From contig OX485808.1 of assembly GCA_950295325.1 (NCBI GenBank), forward strand, positions 28,850,527 to 28,914,526: a stretch of DNA of 64,000 bases. The letters are read 5' to 3'. The position numbers and the translations under genes are program-made. Shown here in pieces: positions 44,571 through 55,951 of the stretch (within the stretch, counting starts at the first letter, position 1; each line of letters begins with the position of its first letter). Origin of the DNA: Polytrichum commune. Lineage: Eukaryota; Streptophyta; Polytrichopsida; Polytrichales; Polytrichaceae. The notes under the pieces are model-generated. The model was not told where the DNA came from and made no database searches. It saw only the letters and a list, made by a program, of their open reading frames with translations.

Positions 44571-45188
44571 AGCCGCGTCATGCATCTAGGCTGAGCTGTC
44601 TGATCATATTCCGCACGCTCACCACGCCTCTGAGCCAGCCACGAGCGCCGGGATCAAGCAAATGCGATGCGCGATGATGATGATGATGGTGGTGATTGTT
44701 GCCAAGAATGCGATGTAGTTAGTAATAAGCCACAGCTATGGCCCTCTTAGCAGCTTTAGCTTCAGCTTCAACTGTGTAGCTCTCGGGTGAGCATTCCCTT
44801 TCGCACAACAGGTTTGAAACGGAGCAGCTTTGGCACCACCAGGGTTGATGATGGAACCCTTGCACGGTCGTTAACTTAGGGTTGCAAAGTTGCTGTCAGA
44901 TGGTTTTGGGCGAACTCGTGGTTGTTGCCTCGGGAGCAAGAAAAGGAAAACACAGAAGAAATTATCAGTTCTGTCTATTCCACTATGTTTTGTTGCGGTT
45001 TGGTTTGGTTTTAACTCCGGGTGCGACAGTGCTTCTTAGGTTCAGTTAACTATGTCTTCTCCGAGGGCTTAATGTTTTTTTTGGAGAGACGGAAGGAAGT
45101 GGCGGCATTCTCTCGGTCCGTATGGTTGCTGGCTCGGACTTGCCAAGAAGTGGGTGCAAGACAGGTACTTCTTCCGTGCATGCATGTT
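44571..45188. repeat. Module 2 (5'-flank module), copy 3
   Basis: Collinear with 4,966-5,475, including the GATGATGATGATGATGG run and AAGAAGTGGGTGCAAGA. At 45,188/45,189 it jumps directly to sequence matching 9,530, so the 4 kb between 5,475 and 9,530 are missing here. Confidence 0.7.
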
Positions 45189-48100
45189 CACATCTCAAAG
45201 CATATATTGTTCACTTGGTTTTTTTTATAGTGTGATGTTTTGACGTCAAATCAATCAACTCTAGGCACATGACGTTTGGGAACATGTATTGGAAAATTAG
45301 GAAATTGTGTTGTAGTAGCCGATTCTGGACCCCTTGCACAATATGGAGGTATAGAAATGGACATACATTCACAGTTGATGTTCATCTTCATGTATATTGA
45401 CAGGGCAAGCATTTCCTATATTTGAACCAAATGTTGTGACTAAAATATTTTTGCATCTAATTATGTGTTCCTGGCGCATATTTTAAGACATCACGGTTGA
45501 GTTTGTCATTGTACAATCCGAGGGTTACATGGTTCTTTGAGAAAGGATCAAATTTGTGGCAAGTAGTTACCCTCTTGTAGGTGGTGCTGCAGGAGATGGT
45601 GCCAGACTACAAGGTGAGCATTCTTAGACCTTCAAACTTATGGCCATTTTGTAAGTTCTAAATCCATTGAAGAGGTATGTAATAATTTTGGTTCAATCAT
45701 CTACCCATTTGGTTCATCTAAATGAGAGTTTTGAGAATAGATGTCGTTCTGTTGTCACAATCGCTTGTTGCAAAGGGTTGGCTTTGTGGAAGATATGATC
45801 TACCTAATCCTTGAGGATCTGGTATGCAGTAAGGTGAGGAAGTCAAATATTTTGTCAGTGTTGTTATTGCTCTTGCACGAAAAGGTTACTTTGAAACCAA
45901 ACTCAAGAGCAAGGGCCCTTGACTGGTTGTTGTCAAGCATACCAATGAAGTACATGTTCTCACATTGATTTTTTCTTCTCTCTATCTCTTTGTTGGTGTG
46001 TTTCAAATGGGGTCGAAGTTAAACAAACTTAGTATGGTATTTTTTTTGTGCATACTCCAAAATTAAGAACTCCAGCACCATCTGTAGATATTTTGGGATC
46101 TGAAATTATTGGAGCACTTTGTTGGTGTCATAAAAAATTGAATATGATGTGGGTTGTAGTGTTTGGCGTTGGTAGTTGATCAGACATGAGTGCTCTTTGT
46201 TAGTGGAAATTCACATTCTTAGCACTCCGTCGCTAGAATCTTGTCCAAGTTTGTCTTGGTCCAAAGTTGACCCATCTAGGCTAAGCCGTGATCATATTCC
46301 GCCCTTTAACCCTGCCTCCGAGCTAGCCACAAGCGGGATATCAAGCATTGCCATGCATGATGATGGCTGCTTAGAATGTGATGTAGTTAGTATGCCACAG
46401 CTATGGCCCTCTTATCAACTTCAACTGTGCAGCATTCAGGGGAGCTTTCCCTTTTGCAAAACAGATTTGAAACGGAGCAGCTTTGGCAACAGTAAGGTTG
46501 ATGATGAAATCCTTGCTCAGTCATTAACTTAGGGTTGCAAAAATTCTGTCAGATGGTTATGGCGGAATGCGTGGTTGTCGCCTCAGCAACGAGAACAAGG
46601 AAAAACAGAAAAAAATACTTTGTTTCTCTTAGTCCCACTCTTTTCCACTATGTTTCGATGCGGTTTGGTTTTAACTCAGGGCACGACGGCGCTTCTTAGG
46701 TACAGTGGATTGTCTTCTTCGAGGGCTTGAGTTTTTCTTAGAGAGACGGGAGGAAGTGGTCCGTGTTGTTGCTAGGTTGCACTTGTCAACAAGTGGGAGT
46801 GGTTTGAGTCATTTGTCAAGTGGAAGATTGTTTGTTGTGGTCTCGTTTGATTTCGTTGTGGTGCGGTGCGGTGATCAATGTTTTGAGTTGGAGTTGGATA
46901 TGGAGGTGAGTGCAGATCCTCGTATGCCATGACTTAGGGGGGTTTGATCACCTGCAAACTGTTTCTCAGTTTCTTAGAACAATTGGTACTCTAGCCTTCA
47001 AATATGTGATATTCATCTTTCTCTCTAATTTGGTGGTACAAAAGTGTCCGAGGGGGTTCAGACCATTTCACAACCTAGTCTTAGCGAATTTGTGATGGGA
47101 GTGAGGAAATGGGCTCCCTTTTGTACTTTCTCGTGTAGATAATTGGAGAGTGTTCCATAGTTTGAACACTCAAGTTGGATATTTTAAAGTATGAGTATCA
47201 ATAGTGGGGGCATCTAATCGTGTCTTCCAGGCGTATATTTTAAGACATCATGGCCGTGATCATCATTGTACAACCCGCATACTGTACGATTCTTTGAGAA
47301 GGGAGCAAAGTTGTGGCAAGTAGTTACCCACTTCTAGGTGGTGTTGAAGGAGATGGCATCGGACTACAAGGTAAACATTCGTAGACCTTCTGACTTATGA
47401 CAACTCCATTAATTCCAAATCATTTGAAGATGTATGTAACCATTTTGGTTCAATCGTCTACTTGTTTGGTTCATCTAGATGAGGGATTGCAATAGTTACT
47501 TGTGTATTTTTGTCATACCTAATCCGTGAGGATTTGGTATGCAAAAAGATGAGGAAGTTAAAAATTTTGTCAATGTTTAATTGTCCTTGTACCAAAAGGT
47601 AGGGAGTAACTTTGCAAGGGAAACCACTCAAGAACAAGAGCCCTTGATAGGTTGTCGAACAAACCATTGATGTACATGTTTTGTCACCAATTTTCTTTTT
47701 TCTCTTCTCTCTCTTTGTTAGTGATTTGAATTGTGTTGAAGTTACAAAAATTGGTTTAATATTCTCTTTGTGCATATTGCAATATTCAGAGTTCTAGTGC
47801 CATCTTTAGATAATTCGAGATTTGTGAACTTATTGGAGTACTATGTCCATGTCATGAAAAAGTTTGGATTTATGTGGGTTGTATGTTTGGTGTTGGAATT
47901 TGCATATTGAGCACTCCATCTCTAGAATCCTGCCCAAGTTTGTCATCGTGGCCCAAAGTTGAACCTATGAACTCGTTTTTGTTCCAAGGCGTAGTATTGT
48001 TACAATCCCTTGGGGCTGCTCATCGTAGAGCTTTCATTGTCCCAGAGGCAATTGCACTCGTGCTTTCGTAGTTTCTCTTAAACAAGCTATGAACTAAGGA

Positions 48101-48483
48101 TCTTGTTGGTGGTACTTCATGCAATGTTGTGATGATGCAACACCATAACAAAGCTTGTAGGCTAGCTGCGCAACAATCTATAATAATGCTATTGCTTGTA
48201 CAAACCATTAATATGTATCATGTCATAGGTTGTAATATCAATGTGCCAATCACAAGTGTGGGAAGCTTCCTCGTAGATGCAAATTTGAAGAGGCTGTGGT
48301 TGGTATGCTGAATATCATTCACTAGCTTCATACATTTATGAACATTTGAGGTTCTAAGTTTGCTTAGTTTTAGAACGTTTGTAGTTTTATTCTCTTCAAA
48401 GAATGAAAATGATTTTTTTGTCTTGCATATTGGTATATTACGTAATTATATTGATTTGTGATGTTTTGTGTGTAATTTTCCAG
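45189..48483 (+). other. Duplicated 5' flank of PNL-B
   Basis: Collinear with 9,530-13,276. It includes module 2 copy 4 and the internal duplication (about 45,430-46,240 and about 47,215-47,940). The 84-bp open segment near the end closes at a TTG/GTATGC donor (48,302/48,303), and a TTTTCCAG acceptor ends at 48,483; the intervening stretch is 181 bp. In this copy the upstream frame 48,129-48,311 is open, while in PNL-A it is broken farther upstream. Confidence 0.65.
46265..46860. repeat. Module 2 (5'-flank module), copy 4
   Basis: Matches 10,585-11,175. The ATG-trinucleotide run is shortened to ATGATGATGG near 46,357. Confidence 0.65.
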
Positions 48484-50211
48484 GAACATATGCAAAGTAT
48501 GACAAATATACAAGGCTTACTAGAGGAAGTTACAAACCTCCCTAAGGTAGAGAAGAATCCGGAGGTTTTGAATAGTAGGCAATGCAAGAATTTGTTGGTG
48601 AATATTCAAAATGGTGTGGAAACAATTCAAAGCATGATGGATGGTTCTTATGGGGCGGATGTGTTTCACCAAGTAGAGCAAGAGATGCTTGGTATTATGA
48701 AGAAAGCAACGTTTATGGTTGAAGAATGTTGCAAGGTTGATGATTGGTGTCGAGTGGTGGTAATGCAATTGAATAACAAAGAATCCTTCAGAGAACTTCT
48801 TTTGGACTTCGAGTATTGTTTCCACACAATGTGCGCAATAATTTGCCAATCTTTTCCCAATCGTGAAGTGGAAATCCGAGATATTGAAATGTCTACAACA
48901 TTCTACCCAACATCCATTGATGAAGTTGAGCAAGACCAAATGGCAATATTTGAACAACTCTCCAAGCAAGTGGATTTGTGCAAAATTGAGAATTGCCAGG
49001 ATCATTGCACGCTTTTGCAATATTTGAAGGAACGAATAAGGGAGTTGCAAAAGGCTGCGGGTGGTGAATTAGATAGCATCATTTTTCCATATAACTATGA
49101 ACCCCCCAAGTACGGGAGGATACCTAAGCCTTTGGGTAAGGGGGGATATGGGAGTGTATACTCAACCCAATGGTTAGGATTTGAAACTGCTACGAAGGTT
49201 ATCCAAGTTGGTGACCCTGACCATGAAAGAACCGTTTGGAAAGAGGCTAGTATTTTGGGCGGATTGAATCATCCCAATATCATCAAGTTTTTTTGTTGTG
49301 GCTTCTCAACAGAATGTGACATGCATGCAGGAGAAAGTAAAAGATTTGAAATCGTCATGGAACGAGGAATTTCGAGCTTATCAAGTTTTTTGGAAGAAGG
49401 TATGCTCACGGAAGCCATGGCAATTGACATTATGATACAAATTGCAAGTGGAATGTGCTATCTTCATGACATGAAAGTGGCGCATCGTGATTTGAAGCCT
49501 GATAATGTCATATTGACTTCAAGGGGTGGCTCAACAATGGAATACATGCATGTGAAGATACTTGATTTTGGGATTTCAAAGATTGAAGTGAAAAACTCCA
49601 AACAAATGCCTACAAATGAGGGTGTTTTTGGTACTTGCGGATATATGGCACCTGAAGCTCATACGAAACGAAGTTCAAAGGTGGATGCATCTAAAACGGA
49701 TGTGTTTAGTTTTGGCATGATGTGCTATGAGATTCTTTCAAACAAGAGACCTTACACCGGAGAGAGGTTATGTGACTATGTGAGGTTTTTGGAAAATGAG
49801 AGACCAAAGTTATCCAAAACTTGTTCTGAAGGTTTGAAATCATTGATACATGAATGTTGGTCTTCGGAACCTTCAAATAGGCCCACATTTCTTGACATCT
49901 ATAAGAGGTTGAGAAAATTGAAAAGTGATGAGATGCTCAAGGTTGCCAATGATGCTGGAGTGGCTAAAATTTTCCACGAGTCCCAATCTCCTAGCAATTT
50001 TACTGAATGTTCAAAGCGATGTTGGACAATGGTCAAACATACACTCCATGGACTCATTATATGGCCAATTCTTCTTTTGTGGCAAATGTTTATTAAATTC
50101 GTTGAATGGTTGCCACGTTACTTACCAAATTTCTTGGAGACAAATTCCATTTCATCATCAAGTGCTCAAGAGAATTCCAACATCACAACATCAAATAAAA
50201 TACCTTATGAG
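48484..50211 (+). CDS. PNL-B exon: helical (DUF1221/HeLo-like) region plus kinase
   Basis: This exon has the same length as in PNL-A: 574 residues from ATG 48,490. The N-S-R-Q-C-K-N-L-L and D-D-W-C-R motifs of the N-terminal helical region are kept. The kinase keeps G-K-G-G-Y-G-S-V, the A-T-K-V-I lysine, H-R-D-L-K-P-D-N, L-D-F-G and M-A-P-E. One notable change lies in the activation segment, where PNL-A has G-T-R-G-Y and PNL-B has G-T-C-G-Y. The W-P-I-L-L-L-W-Q-M-F-I segment after the kinase is kept. The exon ends GAG before GTAAGC at 50,212. Confidence 0.88.
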
Positions 50212-53200
50212 GTAAGCATTGAACAAGGTCAACCTGGACTATCAAACTTTTAGTAGGAGTTTAAGGGTTTTGCATTGTGACTTTATTGTTAAGACTCATT
50301 TAAAGATTGGAATTTCATGGCATTCTTTCTAGTGAGGTTTGTTACATGTCAATTAAAGTTTACATTTGGCATTTTATGTAGGTCACTAAGGAAACAAAGC
50401 AAATCTCCAAATTGATCGGCCTCAAAGGAAAGATATTGGAATTGGAGAAGCAACTTCATGGCCTTGGTAGTTTGGGGATTGTTGGCATGGGAGGAATTGG
50501 CAAGTCAACTTTGGCAAATGCTCTAAGCGACCACATCTCCCACGAATTTGGTGCGACATGCTTTGTACGTGAATTTACAGATAGGGAGTGCAAAATTCAC
50601 GTGAAACAAAAACTACAAGATTTGAAAGAGGCACCTCAAACCAAAACATTGGAAGGAGGATACAAATTTTTGAAACAATTGCAAGAGACAGAAAAAATCC
50701 TTATTGTTTTGGACAATGTGCGCAATGCAAGGCAACTCAAAGTACTATTGGGTGATCGCACATGTTTTAATGTTGATGGTAGTAAACTAATTGCTACTTC
50801 CCGTAATTGGGAGTCTTTGAAACGACATATACCTATAGTTGGTAAGGTAAACATGAAGACCCTTGATAAAGAGCAATCCAATGAATTATTTGCTATCCAT
50901 GCATTTGGGACAAACCAACCATGCTTGCCATATTTGGAACATGTAGTTGAGAAGATTGTAAAGGCTTGTGATGGGCTTCCTTTGAGTTTGGAGGTGATGG
51001 GTAGTTATTTGTATGGAGAAAGGAGGTTGAGAATATGGGAGCGAACTTTACAAAGGTTGTTGAGGGCAAGACATGATGGAAGCATAGATGGGAAAATATG
51101 GGAAACGTTGAGGATTAGCTTTGATGATCTCGGGGAGAAAGAACAAAGTATGTTTCTAGACATAACTTGTTTCTTTTCCAAGGACTCGTGGACTAGCGAT
51201 TGGGTTTATACAAAAGCAACACTACTTAGAATTTATCCTAATGACGTCAAAAATACCCAACAAACATTGGAAAGTCTACAAGACAAATCATTGGTGAAAT
51301 TTGACAAAAGAGGCGTTTTGGATATACATGATCAATTGCGTGATATGGGCCGCATGATTGTTGAGAAGGAGTTTCAACAAACTCGAGTTTGGAATTTATC
51401 TTTGACAACATTCCTCAATTATTGGAGTCACAAGGTATGACTTGTAATATAAATGGAATTGTTGATTTGTTGGTACTTTGTTAAAATATGGTGATAATTA
51501 TACTTGAAGATTAATTGCATGTGGTGTTGTATTTGCAGAGCATAGAAATTGTAGAAGGCCTTTCATTTACTACGTTTGAAAGGAATAATTTTGCATTTCA
51601 AACAAATGTAAGTGTGAACACCATGAAAAACCTCCGATTTTTGAGTGTTCGGAATTGTGAAGATATCGACATACTTTTGGCTATCATTAGCAAAACAATA
51701 TCATTGAAATGGTTGAGGATCCATTTCTCAAGTCCTCATGACAACATTTTAGAGCAACATACATATTTCATCAACGAATTCATGAAGGTTGGTGAAGACC
51801 ATCTTCAACAATTGGGTGTACTTGAACTATTCCAAATCGTAATTTCCACAACCACTTTCTTTCAAAATTTCCAACCTAAAGTCTTGAAAGAGTTATCTTT
51901 TGTAGAGTGCACAGTCACACAAGGCGAATTTTCAGTCGGCCTTGTAAACATACAATTGGAAGAACTCAACTTTTTTCGTTGCAAATCCTTGAGGAAAATA
52001 CCGGAAGGGTTGGGGTTGTTGACTTGTTTGAAGATATTACGCATGGATGGATGCGAGGCTCTGGAGGAGTTCCCCTCTGGAATACGCACTCTCAAGGCTT
52101 TGGAGGAATTATCATTTATAAGATGCAAATCCTTGAGAGAAATACCAGAGGGGTTGGGGGGGTTGACTTGTTTGAAGAAATTGTATATGTGCGATTGCGA
52201 GGCTCTCAAGGAGTTCCCCTCTGGAATTCACACTCTCAAGGCTTTGGAGGAATTATCATTCAATGAATTCAAATCCTTGAAGAACATACCTGAAGGGTTG
52301 GGGGGGTTGACTTGTTTGAAAATATTATCCATGTGGGGTTGCGAGGCTCTGGAGGAGTTCCCTTCTGGAATATGCACTCTCAAGGCTTTGGAGATATTAT
52401 CATTCAGTGGATGCAAATCCTTGAGGGTAATATTGGAGGGGTTGGGGGGGTTGACTTGTTTGAAGATATTGTATATGTCGGATTGCGAGGCTCTCGAGGA
52501 ATTCCCCTCCGGAATTTGTACTCTCAAGGCTTTGGAGGAATTAGTGTTTAATGGATGCAAATCCTTGAAGAACACACCCGAAGGGTTGGGGGGTTTGAGT
52601 TGTTTGAAGAAATTGTATATGTCGAACTGCGAGGCTCTTCAAAAGTTCCCTTCCGGAATATGCACTCTCAAGGCTTTGGAGGAATTATCATTTAGAGGAT
52701 GCAAATCCTTGAAGAACATACCGGAAGGGTTCGACGGGTTGACTTGTTTGAAGAAATTATCCATGTGGGATTGCGAGGCCCTCGAGGAGTTCCCTTTTGG
52801 AATATGCACTCTGAAAACTTTGGAGGAATTATTATGCAAAGGATGCAAATCCTTGAAGAACATACCGGAAGGGTTGGGGGGGCTGACTTGTTTGAAGAAA
52901 CTATCCATGTCGGATTGCGAGGTCCTAGAGGAGTTCCCCTCCGGAATATGCACTCTCAAGGCTTTGGAGATGTTAGAACTCAATGGATGCAAATCCTTGA
53001 AGCACATACCTGAAGGGTTGGGGGGGTTGAATTGTTTGAAGATATTGTATATGTCGGATTGCGAGGCCCTCGAGGAGTTCCCTTTTGGAATATGCACTCT
53101 GAAAACTTTGGAGGAATTATTATGCAAAGGATGCAAATCCTTGAAGAACATACCGGAAGGGTTGGGGGGGCTGACTTGTTTGAAGAAACTATCCATGTCG

Positions 53201-55951
53201 GATTGCGAGGCCCTAGAGGAGTTCCCCTCCGGAATATGCACTCTCAAGGCTTTGGAGATGTTAGAACTCAATGGATGCAAATCCTTGAAGCACATACCTG
53301 AAGGGTTGGGGGGGTTGAATTGTTTGAAGATATTGTATATGTCGGATTGCGAGGCCCTCGAGGAGTTCCCTTTTGGAATATGCACTCTGAAAACTTTAGA
53401 GGAATTATCATTCAAAGGATGGAAATCCTTGAAGAACATACCACAAGGATTGGGGGGGTTGAGTTGTTTGAAGAAATTGTATATGTGGGATTGCGAGGCC
53501 CTGGAAGAATTCCCCTCCGGAATATGCACTCTCAAGGCTTTGGAGGTGTTAGATTTCAGTGGATGCAAATCCTTGAAGAACATACCTGAAGGGTTGGGGG
53601 GGTTGACTTGTTTGAAGATATTGTATATGTGGGATTGCGAGGCCCTCGAGGAGTTCCCTTTTGGAATATGCACTCTGAAAACTTTAGAGGAATTATCATT
53701 CAAAGGATGGAAATCCTTGAAGAACATACCACAAGGATTGGGGGGGTTCAGTTGTTTGAAGAAATTGTATATGTGGGATTGCGAGGCCCTGGAAGAATTG
53801 CCCTCCGGAATATGCACTCTCAAGGCTTTGGAGGTGTTAGATTTCAGTGGATGCAAATCCTTGAAGAACATACCTGAAGGGTTGGGGGGGTTGACTTGTT
53901 TGAAGATATTGTATATGTGGGATTGCGAGGCCCTCGAGGAGTTCCCTTTTGGAATATGCACTCTGAAAACTTTAGAGGAATTATCATTCAAAGGATGGAA
54001 ATCCTTGAAGAACATACCACAAGGATTGGGGGGGTTCAGTTGTTTGAAGAAATTGTATATGTGGGATTGCGAGGCCCTGGAAGAATTGCCCTCCGGAATA
54101 TGCACTCTCAAGGCTTTGGAGGTGTTAGATTTCAGTGGATGCAAATCCTTGAAGAACATACCTGAAGGGTTGGGGGGGTTGACTTGTTTGAAGATATTGT
54201 ATATGCGGGATTGCAAGGCCCTCGAGGAGTTCCCTTTTGGAATATGCACTCTGAAAACTTTAGAGGAATTATCATTCAAAGGATGGATATCCTTGAAGAA
54301 CATACCAGAAGGATTGGGGGGGTTCAGTTGTTTGAAGAAATTGTATATGTCGGATTGCGAGGCCCTGGAAGAATTCCCCTCCGGAATATGCACTCTCAAG
54401 GCTTTGGAGGTGTTACAACTCAGTGTATGCAGATCCTTGAAGAACATACCTGAAGGGTTGGGGGGGTTGACTTGTTTGAAGATATTGTATATGGGGGATT
54501 GCAAGGCCCTCGAGGAGTTCCCTTTTGGAATATGCACTCTGAAAACTTTAGAGGAATTATCATTCAAAGGATGCAAATCCTTGAAGAACATACCAGAAGG
54601 ATTGGGGGGGTTGAATTGTTTGAAGAAATTGTATATGTGGGATTGCGAGGCCCTGGAAGAATTCCCCTCCGGAATATGCACTCTCAAGGCTTTGGAGGTG
54701 TTAGAACTCAGTGGATGCAAATCCTTGAAGAACATACCTGAAAGGTTGGGGGGGTTGACTTGTTTGAAGATATTGGGTATGTCGGATTGCGAGGCCCTAG
54801 AGGAGTTCCCTTCCGGAATTTGCACTCTCAAGGCTTTGGAGGGATTATCATTCAAAGGATGCAAATCTTTGAAGAACATACCGGAAGGGTTGGGGGGGTT
54901 GACCTGTTTGAAGAAATTATCCATGTCGGATTGTGAAGCCCTAGAGGAGTTCCCCTCTAGAATATGCACTCTCAAGGCTTTGGAGGTATCACAATTCAAT
55001 GGATGCAAATCCTTGAAGAACATACCGGAAGGGTTGAGGGGGTTGAGTTGCTTGAAAATATTATCCATGTGGGGTTGTGAGGCTCTCGGGGAGTTCCCTT
55101 CCGGAATTTGCACTCTCAAGGCTTTGGAGGAATTATCATTTACAGGATGCAAATCTTTGAAGAACATACCGGAAGGGTTGGGGGGGTTGACTTGTTTGAA
55201 GAAATTATCCATGTCGGATTGCGAGGCCCTAGAGGAGTTTCCCTCCGGAATATGCACTCTCAAGGCTTTGGAGATATTACAATTCAATGGATGCAAATCT
55301 TTGAAGAACATACCGGAAGGGTTGGGGGGGTTGACTTGTTTGAAGAAATTATCCATGTCGGATTGCGAGGCCCTAGAGGAGTTTCCCTCCGGAATATGCA
55401 CTCTCAAGGCTTTGGAGATATTACAATTCAATGGATGCAAATCCTTGAAGAACATACCGGAAGGGTTGAGGGGGTTGAGTTGCTTGAAAATATTATGCAT
55501 GTGGGGTTGCGAGGCTCTCGGGGAGTTCCCTTCCGGAATTTGCACTCTCAAGGCTTTGGAGGAATTATCATTTATAGGATGCAAATCTTTGAAGAACATA
55601 CCGGAAGGATTGGGGGGGTTGACTTGTTTGATGGAATTGTATATGGGGGATTGCGAGGCCTTGGAGGAGTTCCCCTCCGGAATATGCACTCTTAAGGCTT
55701 TGGAGGTGTTACAACTCAGTGGATGCAAATCCTTGAAGAACATACCGGAAGGGTTGGGGGGGTTGACTTGTTTGAAGATATTACGACTGGATGATTGCGA
55801 GACTCTTGAGGAATTTCCATCTGGAATATGTACTCTCAAGGCTTTGGAGGAATTATCATTCAAAGGATGCAAATCCTTGAAGAATGTACCTGAAGGGTTG
55901 GGGGGGTTGACGTGTTTGAAGATATTACAACTGGATGATTGTGAGATGTAG
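48490..55951 (+). CDS. PNL-B: intact kinase-NB-ARC-LRR immune receptor
   Basis: Three exons (48,484/48,490-50,211; 50,382-51,434; 51,539-55,951) read without a break and encode about 2,395 aa from the ATG at 48,490. Domain order and intron positions are as in PNL-A, and all introns are phase 0. The product should be a cytosolic or membrane-associated NLR. Its kinase could phosphorylate partners on activation, and its N-terminal helical region resembles that of plant MLKL-like kinases. The LRR exon carries about 27 tandem 48-aa units and ends in TAG at 55,949-55,951, partway through a unit. The last repeat is therefore cut, and no C-terminal extra domain is present. About 28 amino-acid differences from PNL-A were counted by eye over 574 residues of the first exon. 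An extra 5' exon remains possible. Confidence 0.9.
50382..51434 (+). CDS. PNL-B exon: NB-ARC nucleotide-binding switch
   Basis: This 351-residue exon has G-M-G-G-I-G-K-S, I-L-I-V-L-D-N-V, G-S-K-L-I-A-T-S-R, G-L-P-L, F-L-D-I-T-C-F-F and L-D-I-H-D-Q-L in order. It lacks the 33-bp duplication of PNL-A and so is 11 residues shorter. Acceptor TTTTATGTAG ends at 50,381; donor GTATGA starts at 51,435. Both are phase 0. Confidence 0.9.
51539..55951 (+). CDS. PNL-B exon: LRR domain, about 27 double-LRR units
   Basis: The exon begins after ATTTGCAG at 51,538 in phase 0 and encodes 1,470 residues. After about 140 residues of unique leader, very close to that of PNL-A, tandem 48-aa units run to the end without a frame break. 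Units in the middle (about 53,020-54,760) alternate in two types and are almost identical. The first few and the last few units differ more. One LRR of each pair has D-C-E-A-L-E-E-F-P, the other G-C-K-S-L-K-N-I-P-E-G-L-G-G. The TAG stop falls inside a unit, just after D-D-C-E-M. Confidence 0.9.
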   Translation, partial: SIEIVEGLSFTTFERNNFAFQTNVSVNTMKNLRFLSVRNCEDIDILLAIISKTISLKWLRIHFSSPHDNILEQHTYFINEFMKVGEDHLQQLGVLELFQIVISTTTFFQNFQPKVLKELSFVECTVTQGEFSVGLVNIQLEELNFFRCKSLRKIPEGLGLLTCLKILRMDGCEALEEFPSGIRTLKALEELSFIRCKSLREIPEGLGGLTCLKKLYMCDCEALKEFPSGIHTLKALEELSFNEFKSLKNIPEGLGGLTCLKILSMWGCEALEEFPSGICTLKALEILSFSGCKSLRVILEGLGGLTCLKILYMSDCEALEEFPSGICTLKALEELVFNGCKSLKNTPEGLGGLSCLKKLYMSNCEALQKFPSGICTLKALEELSFRGCKSLKNIPEGFDGLTCLKKLSMWDCEALEEFPFGICTLKTLEELLCKGCKSLKNIPEGLGGLTCLKKLSMSDCEVLEEFPSGICTLKALEMLELNGCKSLKHIPEGLGGLNCLKILYMSDCEALEEFPFGICTLKTLEELLCKGCKSLKNIPEGLGGLTCLKKLSMSDCEALEEFPSGICTLKALEMLELNGCKSLKHIPEGLGGLNCLKILYMSDCEALEEFPFGICTLKTLEELSFKGWKSLKNIPQGLGGLSCLKKLYMWDCEALEEFPSGICTLKALEVLDFSGCKSLKNIPEGLGGLTCLKILYMWDCEALEEFPFGICTLKTLEELSFKGWKSLKNIPQGLGGFSCLKKLYMWDCEALEELPSGICTLKALEVLDFSGCKSLKNIPEGLGGLTCLKILYMWDCEALEEFPFGICTLKTLEELSFKGWKSLKNIPQGLGGFSCLKKLYMWDCEALEELPSGICTLKALEVLDFSGCKSLKNIPEGLGGLTCLKILYMRDCKALEEFPFGICTLKTLEELSFKGWISLKNIPEGLGGFSCLKKLYMSDCEALEEFPSGICTLKALEVLQLSVCRSLKNIPEGLGGLTCLKILYMGDCKALEEFPFGICTLKTLEELSFKGCKSLKNIPEGLGGLNCLKKLYMWDCEALEEFPSGICTLKALEVLELSGCKSLKNIPERLGGLTCLKILGMSDCEALEEFPSGICTLKALEGLSFKGCKSLKNIPEGLGGLTCLKKLSMSDCEALEEFPSRICTLKALEVSQFNGCKSLKNIPEGLRGLSCLKILSMWGCEALGEFPSGICTLKALEELSFTGCKSLKNIPEGLGGLTCLKKLSMSDCEALEEFPSGICTLKALEILQFNGCKSLKNIPEGLGGLTCLKKLSMSDCEALEEFPSGICTLKALEILQFNGCKSLKNIPEGLRGLSCLKILCMWGCEALGEFPSGICTLKALEELSFIGCKSLKNIPEGLGGLTCLMELYMGDCEALEEFPSGICTLKALEVLQLSGCKSLKNIPEGLGGLTCLKILRLDDCETLEEFPSGICTLKALEELSFKGCKSLKNVPEGLGGLTCLKILQLDDCEM
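51950..55946 (+). repeat. 144-bp LRR-coding tandem array, about 27 units
   Basis: The 144-bp period is exact from about 52,000 to about 55,890. A two-unit (288-bp) higher-order repeat occurs six times, with landmarks at 53,032, 53,320, 53,608, 53,896, 54,184 and 54,472. The copies at 53,608 and 53,896 read identically in two frames over 89 codons. A long antisense frame (52,639-55,872) is a by-product of the period. Confidence 0.92.
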
